From assembly GCF_000801105.2 (NCBI RefSeq), contig NC_079515.1:14694001-14758000 (forward strand): DNA of 64,000 bases. The letters are read 5' to 3'. Numbering within the stretch: the first letter of the stretch is position 1; every line of letters begins with the position of its first letter. Positions 21,341 through 32,824 of this stretch are shown here, in pieces. Both the position numbers and the translations under genes were made by a program. Below the pieces are notes generated by a model, which searched no databases, had not been told where the DNA came from, and saw only the letters and a list, made by a program, of their open reading frames with translations. The stretch is from Raphanus sativus (taxonomy: Eukaryota; Streptophyta; Magnoliopsida; Brassicales; Brassicaceae).

Positions 21341-22300
21341 GATTTTTTCTGAGGTAGAGACTGATTAATGCTTCGCTCTTTTTCTTTTGAAATTTTATTT
21401 TGAAATCTCTCCAAAAAACTATTGAAGAGGTGGAATTTCAGTATCACTATTTTTAACTACAAATTGTGGGAAAGTCTCCTCAAATACATTTTATAACTTT
21501 AAAAAAAAAAATTTTAGTTTTTAATAACCCTAGATTTGATATGATCTTTATGAATTACTTATTGAATAACAAAATATTTTAGATGATTTTTGAAGACTTT
21601 ACGTAAATTTCATATTCAATAACAGATGATTTGAAAAAATATTTAGAAATCATTAGTTGAATAACATGAGATTTTAATGAAAAATTAAAATCTTTTAAAA
21701 ATCTTAACTCAATACACCCTCCTTAATCTGTATAAATCTTTATTTTCTAACCATGTAAAACCTTTTTTTTAATTCAAAATTTTATTAAAGCTTTCATAAT
21801 GAAAACATCATTAATCCTTTGGTTATTTTCTATCTCATGTGTTCTTAGAAATGTGTCCGAGTTATGATCAATCCATCAGTTCCAGCTTTAGTATTTATGG
21901 CTCTCTAATTTTATTTCTTGTATTATTATATATCATTTTGACTCTATTTTTTGGGCTATTGCTTCCGGAGATATCAATATTTTCTGTCGATTTTTGTAAT
22001 CCATGATGTTTTCATTACGAAAAATTAAATTTTATATATACTTCGAGTTATAAATCGTAATTATTTTGAGCCTCATTAGTCTCAAAACCGGCTATGTATT
22101 TCATCATCCACTAGTTAATTATGTAAAATCCGGTTTAGATGATTGGAAGAGCAGTAGTTACGCATGATGACCTCCAAGCTCCTATTATCAACTTGTCCCT
22201 CATCTCTACATATCTCATATTAGTAGCAGCTATATCCATCTTGAAAACCAATCAACCAAATCACTAAATCGTTTCATGTTCCCAAATTAGCTAGTGATTC
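21341..22300. other. Upstream spacer of the calmodulin-like gene
   Basis: AT-rich intergenic DNA with no coding frame. The last ~200 bases become pyrimidine-rich (CTCCCGATTCTCTCTTTCCAC), as in a plant 5' UTR, and presumably contain the promoter of the gene at 22381. No convincing TATA box was fixed. Confidence 0.5.
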
Positions 22301-22380
22301 AGAGAATCATCGGCTTCCTCTGAAAATCAAACAAATACGGATATTTCTCAGACTCCCGATTCTCTCTTTCCACAGTAACG

Positions 22381-22935
22381 ATGTTCAACAGCAAAAAGGA
22401 ATCCAATGGCGCGGCCTCTCGAACGGGAGCAGACTCGCCGTTCTTGCAAAAGGCACGCTCGGGTAAAACAGAGGTCCGAGAGCTAGAAGCCATGTTCAAG
22501 AAGTTCGACGTGAACGGAGACGGCAAGATCTCGTCAAAGGAGCTAGGCGCCATAATGGCTAGCCTAGGCCACGAGGTTCCAGAGGAGGAGCTTCAGAAGG
22601 CGGTAGCAGAGATAGACAAGAAAGGAGACGGGTACATAAACTTGGAGGAGTTCGTTGAGCTGTTCACGAAAGGGATGGACCAGAACGATGTGCTCGAGAA
22701 TCTTAAGGATGCTTTCTCTGTTTATGATATCGACGGGAACGGCTCGATATCGCCGGAGGAGTTGCATGAGGTTTTGAGGAGTCTTGGAGATGAATGCTCG
22801 ATAGCGGAGTGTAGGAATATGATTGGAGGAGTGGATAAGGATGGAGATGGGACGATTGATTTCGAGGAGTTTAAGGTTATGATGACTATGGGATCCAGGC
22901 GTGATAATGTCATGGGAGGAGGAGCTCTGTGGTAG
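22381..22935 (+). CDS. CML25: Calmodulin-like protein, CML25-type
   Basis: A single uninterrupted frame of 184 residues encodes a four-EF-hand calcium sensor. The Ca-binding loops are DVNGDGKISSKE (43-54), DKKGDGYINLEE (79-90), DIDGNGSISPEE (116-127) and DKDGDGTIDFEE (152-163), after a ~33-residue Ser/Gly-rich N-terminal extension. Loop 2 has Lys at position 3, a non-acidic ligand position, so it may bind Ca weakly. The N-terminus, the GMDQNDVLENLKDAFSVYD stretch and the GSRRDNVMGGG tail match my memory of Arabidopsis CML25 (At1g24620). That protein is reported to act in pollen germination and tube growth; the same role here is inference. Calmodulin-like proteins relay Ca signals by binding targets. 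The gene is intronless, the start is the first ATG after a pyrimidine-rich leader, and it looks intact. Confidence 0.93.
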   Translation: MFNSKKESNGAASRTGADSPFLQKARSGKTEVRELEAMFKKFDVNGDGKISSKELGAIMASLGHEVPEEELQKAVAEIDKKGDGYINLEEFVELFTKGMDQNDVLENLKDAFSVYDIDGNGSISPEELHEVLRSLGDECSIAECRNMIGGVDKDGDGTIDFEEFKVMMTMGSRRDNVMGGGALW

Positions 22936-23114
22936 AGTTTCTCATTTTCTCTTCTACTTTTTCTTCCTCTTTGGGGGTTGCATTAACTTGATGTTTAAAA
23001 AAAATATATACATTTAACTCTTCTGTTCTGTTTTTTTTTTTTTTTTTTTTAGACCAAACTCTTCTGTTCTGTTTTTAGTTCTGCTTTAGAACTGAATAAC
23101 TGTGTAAAAGTTAT

Positions 23115-23465
23115 GTGAATAAAAGATTTGCTACAATAGTCTCTACATTTCAGTTGGATGATGGAAGATTTGTTGTCTTTTTGAGTTTGAACAATAGATT
23201 AGAGATGCACTTGATGATGTTAAAGCCCAGTGGTCATCCATTCAGCGGTCAAGATGTGAATACATCTTCCTTCGGGTGGACCAGTATCAAGCTGTTTCAA
23301 CTAGAGGATTTCGCTTACGTGGTAATAAAAAGATTCACGGTGGATCTTTTTTCCCAAGATGCTTCCTCTCGTAGTTATGTTCTGATCATTCAAGAAGAGA
23401 ATGGAGCTGACACAAGCATCCAAATTAAGGTTTGCGTCTTAGATCTCTGTCATCTAAGATCATAG
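23115..23465 (+). other. Unidentified open frame downstream of the CML25-type gene
   Basis: A 116-codon frame (MNKRFATIVSTFQLDDGRF...) starts inside the probable 3' end of the calmodulin-like gene. I do not recognise a domain, and adjacent frames are also partly open. It may be a decayed exon of a neighbouring gene or chance. It stops at TAG 23463-23465; a GTAAGTTT donor-like site lies further on at 23550. Confidence 0.2.
23118..23123 (+). terminator. Poly(A) signal candidate of the CML25-type gene
   Basis: AATAAA lies about 183 bases after the stop codon, downstream of T-rich DNA. This is a usual distance for a plant 3' end. Confidence 0.4.
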
Positions 23466-23777
23466 ATGTCATGAAAGATCTCACAAAAAGGGTCAAGTCA
23501 CTATCATTTCAGGAGACACCAAGTGCTTTATAAACAATGAGCATCATCCTGTAAGTTTCCTAGGCTTTACGTGTTTCATCTGTTTAAGATTGTTTCATTT
23601 AAAATACATATAGCGACCTACGAACTAGTCGGTTTTCCTCTCAAAGATTTCAACAAACGAGAGAAGAGAGATTAGAATAGGAAACTCGTTACATTAACCA
23701 AAGATATTTACATTGAAAGATAAAGAGAAACTCTAATACACAAAGGATCACCTATCTTTATCTCTCTCTCTTTGTTA

Positions 23778-23987
23778 TCAATTCCCTACGAAGATTGGCC
23801 TGTCTCTCTCTCCTAAGCCGAGGGGAGAACGGGAACGCCGTGGACTCGTGATCTCTCGAAGTACTCTAGGCATCTCAGGCTGATGTATCTTCTCAAACTC
23901 TTTCTTGATCTTCACGACTTGGCTATGGATAGGAAGAACACAATCATGCCCATCATTTCCATGATTGGTCTTATTCTTCTTCTCCAT
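23778..23987 (-). CDS. Small basic protein of unknown function
   Basis: A 69-residue frame opens at ATG 23987 (MEKKNKTNHGNDGHD) and ends in a basic, Ser/Pro/Arg-rich tail (PRVLREITSPRRSRSPLGLG). A TATAAA on the same strand at 24076-24071, about 84 bases before the ATG, supports it as a real short gene. An upstream in-frame TTG extension is not preferred. No signal peptide or membrane segment is visible. Its position next to the CML25-type gene matches a small hypothetical gene (At1g24600) near CML25 in Arabidopsis, as far as I recall, but I cannot confirm homology. Confidence 0.45.
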   Translation of the reverse strand: MEKKNKTNHGNDGHDCVLPIHSQVVKIKKEFEKIHQPEMPRVLREITSPRRSRSPLGLGERDRPIFVGN

Positions 23988-24070
23988 CACAAATCGGCAG
24001 TGAACCAAGAAGAATTATGTTTGTATGTTTCTTATGATGTTTGCGTTTTAACTTGCACGCGGAAGGCGTG

Positions 24071-24076
24071 TTTATA
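24071..24076 (-). promoter_or_regulatory. TATA box candidate of the small basic-protein gene
   Basis: TATAAA on the minus strand, about 84 bases upstream of the ATG at 23987, a usual core-promoter distance plus leader. Confidence 0.4.
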
Positions 24077-24089
24077 ACAGTAATCTTGA

Positions 24090-25990
24090 ACAAAAGTGGA
24101 CACGAGTTGTAGATGAAGTAGAAAGGAAGTTAGGTTGGTGGGCAACGCCAAATTAGTCTCTTACCCATTTCTCTTTGTGTGTGTTAATAATATATGAATG
24201 ATAATTTTAGAATTTGTAGTGATCCAAAAGAAAGAAGAAGAGACGTATCATTCTTCGTGGCAAAGATAGTCGGTGTTGGGTGAGTTGTGTTTAGGTGTCG
24301 TAAACAAAACCAAGACACTTGTGAATCATGATGATTACTGGTACGCATCTCCCAATTCTGTGTTACTTTCTTTAAACCGAAGACCAAGGCTCTTCAAAAT
24401 TTTGACCTTTTTGGAGAGGTTCCAAAGTTGATATGCTAAACAAATTGAATTAAGATGTGTTTGAAAAGTTAAAAGAGACTTGAAAGCTACTCCGCATGAA
24501 TTGCTTTTGTTTGACGAGAGAAGACTAGCAAGGATTTCTTAGATGATTCTTATTTGGTTTCTTTATTTTAGGAAATGGATTCTTCTCAAATTTTCCCTTC
24601 CTCAAATTTATCCCTCTCTAGATATTGTCATGTGATATTGCAACATGACTAGATTCAGGTTCGGTACACACAAAAAACAAAAAAAGAGAAATATCCTAAA
24701 ATAATCCTAAAAGTATTTGTCAGATTTTCTGGCTAAAATATTTCATTAAAGAGGTAAATGTACATTTATATCTTTAGGGTTCATGAAAATAGACTTTAGG
24801 ATTTAGAATTAAATGTTTGGATTTGGTTTAAATTTTATAAATAAAAAATAAATATTAAAAATAAAAAATACTTTCAAAAGGTATTTTGGAATTTGAAATA
24901 AAATTTTTGAAAAAAATAAAATAAAATTTCAGAAGAAAATTTATAAAAAAAAATAAATTTGAATACATATAATTTGAAACTACAATTATTTTTCTTAATT
25001 TTATTATTTTTATTTTATTTTTTATTTATTTATTTGTATTTATGTATCTATGATATAAGGGGCTTTTAACTATTAAATAAAAAGTTTTGATAATTTTCTT
25101 CTTTACGAATTATTTTTGTAATAAAAACTTGAAAATAATCTATTTATGAAAATTACCCAAAAAAACTATTATCATTCTAACCCATTAAATCAACCGCACA
25201 TGAATTTTTAACTGGGATTATATCATTAGACCAAAATCATCTCAAACCCATATATATATAATAGATTTTTTTAAGAAATAAATACAGGAAAATATGTTCT
25301 CACTATAAAACATATATTGGAACAAAACTGATCTTATGATAGAGCTGGTAAGTAAAACAAATATATAGATGAATTGCAGATGCTCTAAACAAAATTAGGA
25401 TATTCTATTATAGATGGATTGCAGATGTTCTACGCAAAATTAAGATATTCTACACTTTTTATGCGGTTGATTTGATATCTTTAAAATTGAATGGGCTACT
25501 TAATCAATTCTGAAATTTAATGTTATATGATCTCTATAATGTTGATTATTTACTAGGCTCTCAGGTACAAGTAATTAAAGCTGTAGATAATCTTGGTTTG
25601 CATCAAAGCTTGGATGAAGGTACATTTCACGTTTCAGAAACGTTTTGGAATTGGAATTTCTTGAAAACTCGTGGAAACTAATTAGAATTTTGTTTCTTAA
25701 AAATCTCATTTTGAAAATTCAATAGAAACTTGTGTTGTCGCATCCTTTTCCCGGAAATTGGACATAAGGCCTAGACGTTTCAAAAGAAACGAACTGCCTT
25801 ACTTCAGATAATGAGAATATATTCTGAACAAGGTGGGATGAGCTGAATGATCAGGATATATCTTGAGAAATCTTAGCCAAGGTCAAAGAATGGATCAAAG
25901 GAAATATATAGATTGAGTAAGATGAAGATATCAAGCACGACTTGTGAGCGACAGTAGCTCCCTCTGCAAGTGGTAAGGCGCAGTTCACCC
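24090..25990. other. AT-rich intergenic DNA
   Basis: No gene was seen. A near-repeat (GATGRATTGCAGATGYTCTA followed by CAAAATTARGATATTCTA) occurs twice around 25370-25455. A ~45 bp block containing GGATCAAAGGAAATATA occurs at about 25892 and again at 25998. Both are minor local duplications. Confidence 0.5.
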
Positions 25991-26799
25991 CCTAACGAAC
26001 GGATCAAAGGAAATATACAGATTGAGGAAGATGAAAATATCAATTTGCACAAGTGATATGGCAGCTGGGCGATACGGTAAAGTAGCTCAACCAGCTAAGT
26101 GAGCTTAGTGGAGCTCAGTGTAGCTCAAGGTAGAGTGTGTCAGTTCCATGAGCTGGACGACTAGCTCACTCAGCTGGGGATCAGCTCAACTAAGCTAGAC
26201 TGAGTCTTCAAGTCTTGGGTGGTTGAGCCAGGTCCAGGCTATGGTCGGGCCATGTGAATGCCCCATGTGTGGCGATGGGCCGGTGGACCGTGGGATGGGG
26301 CCAGGAGTTTAGTAATTGGTTTGGGCTTGGTTTGGACATGTCCAGGAGTCGTTTGATAAGCCCAGGACATCAGCCACCTGCCATTGGTGAATGGGTGTGA
26401 TATGGGCCATTGATGAAATTAAATGGCCAAAAATGATACCGAAGGGATGCAATGGTTAAGAAGTAACCACCCCTTCCTTTATATAAGGCAGGCAAGTCCA
26501 TGATTTTTCAGGCACGCCAGGGGTTCCTCCCACACTCTGAAACACAATGAAAACCAGATAAAGAGAGAGAGAGAGATGGTCGGATTTCACAATCCAAGAC
26601 CAAAAGTGATTAGAATGCAGCAAAAGGGCAATTTTGAGGACGATCAAGAGGAACGTGATGCACGACCCTTAAATGGTGTTTGATCATTGATGATCACGCC
26701 CTAGGCTTCCCTATAGCCTGGGAACACATGAAAATGGTCAGGAGAAAAGGGAGAAGGCTGGACTCCACTCTCAAAGGCCAAGACATCATTGAAGGCAGA
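25991..26799 (+). repeat. Older LTR-like sequence holding the nested gypsy pair
   Basis: From about 26050 to 26200 the DNA is dense in AGCT (CAGCTAAGTGAGCTTAGTGG, TGAGCTGGACGACTAGCTCA). It resembles, in opposite orientation, the AGCT-rich part of the gypsy LTRs nearby. TTTATATAAGG at 26474-26485 looks like a TATA box. This suggests a related but older element on the plus strand, cut at 26804 by the outer gypsy element and perhaps continuing at 46031-46540. No coding part was seen. Confidence 0.35.
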
Positions 26800-26804
26800 T
26801 GCAG

Positions 26805-28573
26805 TGTAAGACCCGAACCTGGATCCCAAGATCCAACTGATCCGCGACCTTAACCTAATCATCTAAGTGCAATTGACCAGTTTATGTCCAAATAATTCTA
26901 AGTCATTTTCAAGTGATCTGAGGTTCATATACAATTCATAAGCAATGCGGAAGCTAAGATAAACATTCATTTTATTAATATAAAACATGTGATCCATACA
27001 ATGTAGTAATATCAATCAGTTTGCACAATAGGCTATCATAAGTTCCATACTATCTAAACACACATCACACATCCATCCTTGGCTTGAGTCTTCACAGCTC
27101 CTTGGCTTTCCCACGATCCTGACCAGATCCTGCATTCATATAAATCTCATCAAATACACAATCAAACCGATATCCTAGCAACAAGTCTAGCAATGCATGG
27201 TTAAGTCCCTTAGAACTAGTTTCTGTCCCAATACTTGACCCACTCGGATAGGTCTCCAAAAAATAAATAAAATTCATGATAAATCATGATAATTCACAAC
27301 TAAGAGAATGGTCAAGTCAGATTTCTCAGAACAGGTCTGAATCATACCGATCTCAACCTAGAACAGCCCCCATGGCCATAACTGACCACCTCTAAATCAG
27401 TGATATAAAATTATCCTTTCATCATGATAATTCATGATAAATCCCAATTAAGAGATATATGAAGTCGGAATCCCCAAACCTCAACCGGAAGTAGGAGATC
27501 CAACCTTACATGCCCAACCAAGGCCATGGAGAGATTACACTGACCAATCCATGTCTTGGCGGCTTGACCATGAGTCTAAACTCATGAACAACATCAGAAT
27601 ATATAATAAAAGAGATAGAATGACAGAGAGGGAAGAACGGATGCAACCAACATCACTTGGTCCATGCGGACCATCCATCCGGACCCATGGATCATGGCGA
27701 TGGTAAATGGTTAGCATCACTAACCTTAGGAGTGGCCGACGATGGGTTCTGGTCCTTCCCACTAGCCTTCTCGGTTCCTCCTGTATCCATCTTCCCACGG
27801 TTCCTTCCTGCAACTCTTCCTTGGTCGCCGGTCAAGAACAAATGACACCACACTCACACGGCCAAACAAGCAAACCGCCGGTCTCTTTCTCTCTTGGATT
27901 CTCTGGCAATTTTGGCAGAGTTTCCCCTCTTTGTCTGATGACAAATATCGATGCCCAAGGTCTCTATTTATAGAGGAAGGCGTGGATAACTGCCTTTGGG
28001 CGAGCGGGTGGGAGTGATTGGCCGAATGGCCACCAAAGGAAACAACGCACCCTTTTGGTCCAACCGCCTCTCAACTGCCATCCCAACTGCTTCCCCACAT
28101 CGATCATCATCAGCTAGCATCTGACCAAGTGTCTAGCTGCACCACCAGCACCCTTGGCCTCACCGGACCGCACCACCATCCCACCGGACCATAACCGCCC
28201 ATGGTCCGGTCACACAATCTCAACTCATAACACTCCTCCAAGCTGAGATGAGCTGATCACTAGTGTCACCAGCTGAGTGAGCTAACACTCCAGCTACCGG
28301 AGCTGACCAGAACTCTTGTGAGCTACTGTGAGCTCCCACACACTTCATCCTAGCTGCCCGAGCTTGTTTCACACTCCGGACAGCTGTCTAAACCCTTGTC
28401 CAGCTTCCTTAAGCTTGAACCTTCTTGCCTTGGTTAAGTTTCAGCCTTCTGATACCCTTAATTCACTTCCCGGACCATGATACGCTTTGACTTAGGTCAT
28501 TAGACCTGATTTGGTGCATCACCTCGCACCATGGTCCCTCCGGCCGATCCTATCTAGGATCGGGGACATGACA
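26805..28573 (-). repeat. 3' LTR of the outer gypsy element
   Basis: 1769 bp, TG...CA ends in plus orientation, bordered outside by TGCAG and inside by the polypurine tract AAGTGGGGGAGACT (minus strand). It contains CTATAAATA on the minus strand near 27963-27973 as a core promoter candidate, and a cluster of AGCT tetranucleotides at 28240-28420. Confidence 0.9.
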
Positions 28574-29414
28574 AGTCTCCCCCACTTGATAGGGATTCGT
28601 CCTCGAATCCAGACCAAGTGCATCTTCACTAACATACTGATCATACCACTCAGGATACTCAGCCTTCATTCTTGCCTCGGTTTCCCAAGTGATAATGTCC
28701 TTGCCATTACTCTCCCACACTACCTTGATCATAGGTACTGTCTTCTTCCTTGTTGCCTTCTCTGCCCTATCTATGATTCGAACCGGCCTTGTCTCTAAGG
28801 TTAGGTTCTTACCAAGATCTTTGGGAATCTCAGGCAACACCACATCCTGTTTGGATAGGCACTTCCTTAGTTGGGACACATGGAACACATTGTGATATGC
28901 ATCCATTGCTGATGGCAAATCCAACTTGTATGCCACTGCGCCCACCCTCTCTGTGATCCTGAATGGACCCAAGTATCTAGGATCCAGTTTCCTTCTTCCA
29001 GAAACTCTGGTCCTGCCTTTGAAGGTAATCATCTTGAGATACACTAGGTCACCAACCTCAAACTCAAGATGCTTCCTCCTCTTGTCCGCATAGCTCTTTT
29101 GTCTATCCTGAGCCTCCTTCATCTTTTCCTTGACAAACTTGATCTTCTCTGTGGTCTCCTCCACAATCTCAGGACCAATCATGCTGCGCTCCCCCACTTG
29201 GGTCCAGCACAATGGTGTCCTGCATGGCCGCCCATACAAAGCCTCATATGGTGACATACCAATGCTTGTATGGAAGCTATTGTTGTAAGCAAACTCCTCC
29301 AAAGGCAAGTGCTTCTCCCAGGTCTCTCCCCAGTCCAAAACACAGGCCCTTAGCATATCCTCCAACATCTGAATCGTCCTCTCTGACTGACCATCAGTCT
29401 GAGGATGGTAGGTT
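28550..29414 (-). pseudogene. Outer gypsy element: integrase C-terminal half and chromodomain-like tail
   Basis: The frame 29368-28550 begins within the DDE integrase just after its Glu motif ([20 protein letters not shown]) and continues through the GPY-type region ([20 protein letters not shown]). It ends in a chromodomain-like segment ([20 protein letters not shown]). Chromodomains steer chromovirus integration to histone-marked chromatin. The last codons cross the polypurine tract, and the stop TAG (28550-28552) lies inside the 3' LTR. The amino-terminal half of the same protein lies at 39855-40300 and beyond, separated by the inner element. Confidence 0.85.
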
Positions 29415-29419
29415 GTACT
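29415..29419. repeat. Target-site duplication GTACT (left)
   Basis: GTACT directly before the inner LTR, repeated at 39850-39854 directly after the other inner LTR. It marks insertion of the inner element into the outer integrase coding region. Confidence 0.9.
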
Positions 29420-31191
29420 TGTAAGACCCGAACCTGGATCCTAAGACCCAACTGATCCGCGGCCTTAACCTAATCATCTAAGTGCAATTGGCCGGTTAAT
29501 GTCCCAATATTTCTAAGTCATTTTCAAGTGATCTGAGGTTCATATTCAACTCATAAGCAATGCGGAAGCTAAGATAAACATTCATTCTTATTAATATAAA
29601 CCATGTGATCCATACAATGTAGTAATATCAATCAGTTTGCACAATAGGCTATCATAAGTTCAATACTATCTAAACACACATCACACATCCATCCTAGGCT
29701 TGAGTCTTCACAGCTCCTTGGCTTTCCCACGATCCTGACCAGATCCTGCAATCATATAAAACCCATCAAATACACAATCAAACCGATATCCTAGCAACAA
29801 GTCTAGCAATGCATGGTTAAGTCCCTTAGAACTAGTTTCTGTCCCAAACCTTGACCCACTCGGATAGGTCTCTAAAAATTATGCAAACACCATGATAAAT
29901 CATGATAATTCACAACTAAGAGAATGGTCAAGTCAGAATCCACAGAACAGGTCCGGATCATACCGATCTCACCCTAGACCCGCCCCCATGGCCATAACTT
30001 ACCATCTCTGAATCAGTGATATAAAATTATCCTTTCATCATGATAATTCATGAAAAATCCCAATTAAGAGATATATGAAGTCAGAATCCCCAAACCTCAA
30101 CCGGAAGTAGGAGATCCAACCTTACATGCCCAACCAAGGCCATGGAGAGATTTCACGGAACACTCCATGCCCTGAGGGTCCGACCATGAGTTTAAACCCA
30201 CGGACAACATCAATATAAATTATAAAAGAGATAGAATGGAAGAGAAGGGAGAACGGATGCAACCAACATCACTTGGTCCATGCGGACCATCCATCCGGAC
30301 ACACGGATCATGGCGATGGTAAGTGGTTAGCATCACTAACCTGAGGAGTGGCCGATGATGGGTTCTGATCCTTCCCACTAGCCTTCTCGGTTCCTCTTGT
30401 ATCCATCTTCACACGGTTCCTTCCCACAACTCTTCCTTGGTCGCCGGTCAAGAACAATTCACCACCACACTCACACGGCCAACAAGTAAAACCGCCGGTC
30501 TCTTTCTCTCTTGGATTCTCTGGCAATTTTGGCAGAGTTTCCCCACTTTGTCTGATGAATAAATCGATGACCAGAGCCCTCTATTTATAGAGGAAGGGTC
30601 CGCCAACTGCCTTTGGGCGAACCGGTGCGAAGATTGGCCGAATGGGCACATGTGGGAATCAACGCATCCCTTTGTCCCAACCGCCTCTCAACCGCCATCC
30701 CAACTGCTTCTCTTCATCGATCAGCATCAGCTAGCACTTGACCAAGTGTCTAGTTGCACCACCAGCTCACTTGGCCTCACCGGACCGCACCACCATCCCA
30801 CCGGACCATAACCGTCCATGGTCCGGTCACACCATCTCAACTCATAACACTCCCCCAAGCTGAGATGAGCTGACCACTAGTGTCACCAGCTGAGTGAGCT
30901 AACACTCCAGCTACTGGAGCTGACCAGCACTCCTGTGAGCTACTGTGAACTACCTCACACTTCATCCTAGCTGCCCGAGCTTGTTTCACACTCCGGCCAG
31001 CTGTCTAAACCCTTGTCCAGCTTCCTTAAGCTTGAACCTTCCTTGCCTCGGTTAAGTTTCAGCCTCCTGATACCCTTAACCCACTTCTCGGACCATGATA
31101 CGCCTTGTCTTAGGTCATTAGACCTGATTTGGTGCATCCCCTCGCACCATGGTCCATCCGGCCGATCCTATCTAGGATCGGGGACATGACA
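29420..31191 (-). repeat. 3' LTR of the inner gypsy element
   Basis: 1772 bp, TGTAAGACCC...GGACATGACA, followed on the inside by the polypurine tract AAGTGGGGGAGACT (minus strand). It is nearly identical to 38078-39849. Open frames inside (for example 30308-30651) are LTR chance frames. Confidence 0.9.
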
Positions 31192-32468
31192 AGTCTCCCC
31201 CACTTGATAGGGATTCGTCCTCGAATCCAAACCAAGTGCATCCTTACTTACATACTGATCATACCACTCAGGATATTCAGCCTTCATTCTTGCCTCGGTT
31301 TCCCAAGTGATAATGTCCTTGCCATTGCTCTCCACACTACCTTGATCATAGGTACTGTCTTCTTCCTTGTTGCCTTTCTCTGCTCTATCTATGATTCGAA
31401 CCGGCCTTGTCTCTAAGGTTCAGGTTCTTACCAAGATCTTTGGGAATCTCAGGCAACACCACATCCTGCTCGGATAGACACTTCCTTAGTTGGGACACAT
31501 GGAACACATTGTGGTATGCATCCATTGCTGATGGCAGATCCAACTTGTATGCCACTGCGCCCACTCTCTCGGTGATCCTGAATGGACCTAAGTATCTAGG
31601 ATCCAGTTTCCTTCTTCAGAAACCCTGGTCCTGCCTCTGAAGGTAATCATCTTGAGGTACACTAGGTCACCACCTCAAACTCAAGATGTTTCCTCCTCTG
31701 TCCGCGTAGCTCTTCTGTCTATCCTGAGCTTCCTTTCATCTTTTCTTTGACAAATTTGATCTTCTCTGTGGTCTCCTCCACAATCTCAGGACCAATCATG
31801 CTGCGCTCCCCACTTGGTCCAGCATAATGTGTCCTGCATGGCCGCCCATACAAGCCTCATATGGTGACATACCAATGCTCGTATGGAAAGCTATTGTTGT
31901 AAGCAAACTCTACCACAAAAGCAAGTGCTTCTCCCAGGTCTCTCCCCAGTCCAAAAACACAAGCCCTTAACATGTCCTCCAACGTCTGGATTGTCTCTCT
32001 GACTGACCATCAGTCTGAGGATGATAAGCTGTACTCATTGCACTCTTTTGCCTAAGGCCTTTTGGAAAGCTTGCAAAAGTAGGATGTGAACCTCGGATCT
32101 CTATCCGACACAAATACTTGCAGGTACCCCATGAAACCTCACATTTCATTGATGTAAATCTGCACAATCTCATCCCACCATCCCCCTTCTTTATTGCCAA
32201 GAAGTGAGCCGACTTGTTAGCCTATCGACCCACCACCCAAACAGCATCTTTCTTGTTCCTGTCGTAGGGAAACCAGTCACAAAATCCATGGTAATGTGAT
32301 CCCACTTCCATTCCGAAGGTAAACTTTGGAGTAGTCACTGGGCACTTGGTGCTCCGCCTTGACCAATTGACAAAGGGCACCTTGCCACCCACTCGGCCAC
32401 ATCGGTCTTCATGCCCAGTGGTTAATACCTCTTCAAATCTCTGTACATCTTGTTCAGTCCAGGATGTA
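31192..32468 (-). pseudogene. Duplicate copy of the inner integrase/chromodomain end, left of the gap
   Basis: This is the same sequence as 32825-34124 (from the polypurine tract to the integrase zinc-finger region, ending at CAGTCCAGGATGTA) but 23 bases shorter. It has many single-base gains and losses in runs, so no long frame survives. The density of indels contrasts with the clean outer copy and suggests poor consensus at a contig end rather than mutation. Confidence 0.8.
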
Positions 32469-32568
32469 NNNNNNNNNNNNNNNNNNNNNNNNNNNNNNNN
32501 NNNNNNNNNNNNNNNNNNNNNNNNNNNNNNNNNNNNNNNNNNNNNNNNNNNNNNNNNNNNNNNNNNNN
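32469..32568. other. Assembly gap of exactly 100 N
   Basis: One hundred N, the conventional size for a gap of unknown length. Sequence on the two sides overlaps: the left side ends where 34124 is, and the right side starts where 30936 is. Confidence 0.99.
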
Positions 32569-32824
32569 TGAGCTACTGTGAACTACCTCACACTTCATCC
32601 TAGCTGCCCGAGCTTGTTTCACACTCCGGCCAGCTGTCTAAACCCTTGTCCAGCTTCCCTTAAGCTTGAACCTTCCTTGCCTTGGTTAAGTTTCAGCCTC
32701 TGATACCCTTAACCCACTTCCCGGACCATGATACGCCTTGCCTTAGGTCATTAGACCTGATTTGGTGCATCCCCTCGCACCATGGTCCATCCGGCCGATC
32801 CTATCTAGGATCGGGGACATGACA
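32569..32824 (-). repeat. Partial LTR copy right of the gap
   Basis: It corresponds to 30936-31191 of the inner 3' LTR, starting abruptly at the gap and ending GGACATGACA before a polypurine tract. It is likely the start of an overlapping contig rather than a third LTR. Confidence 0.85.

Noticed and set aside
27535..28000. Open frames within the gypsy LTRs (also at 30308-30651, 38777-39183, 45109-45425)
   Set aside because: They recur at the same place in each LTR copy, lack domains and lie in the promoter/leader part of the LTR.
32569..32824. Third LTR, suggesting a tandem LTR-internal-LTR-internal-LTR element
   Set aside because: The duplicated segment touches the N gap on both sides and its removal restores the expected length, so an unmerged contig overlap is more likely.
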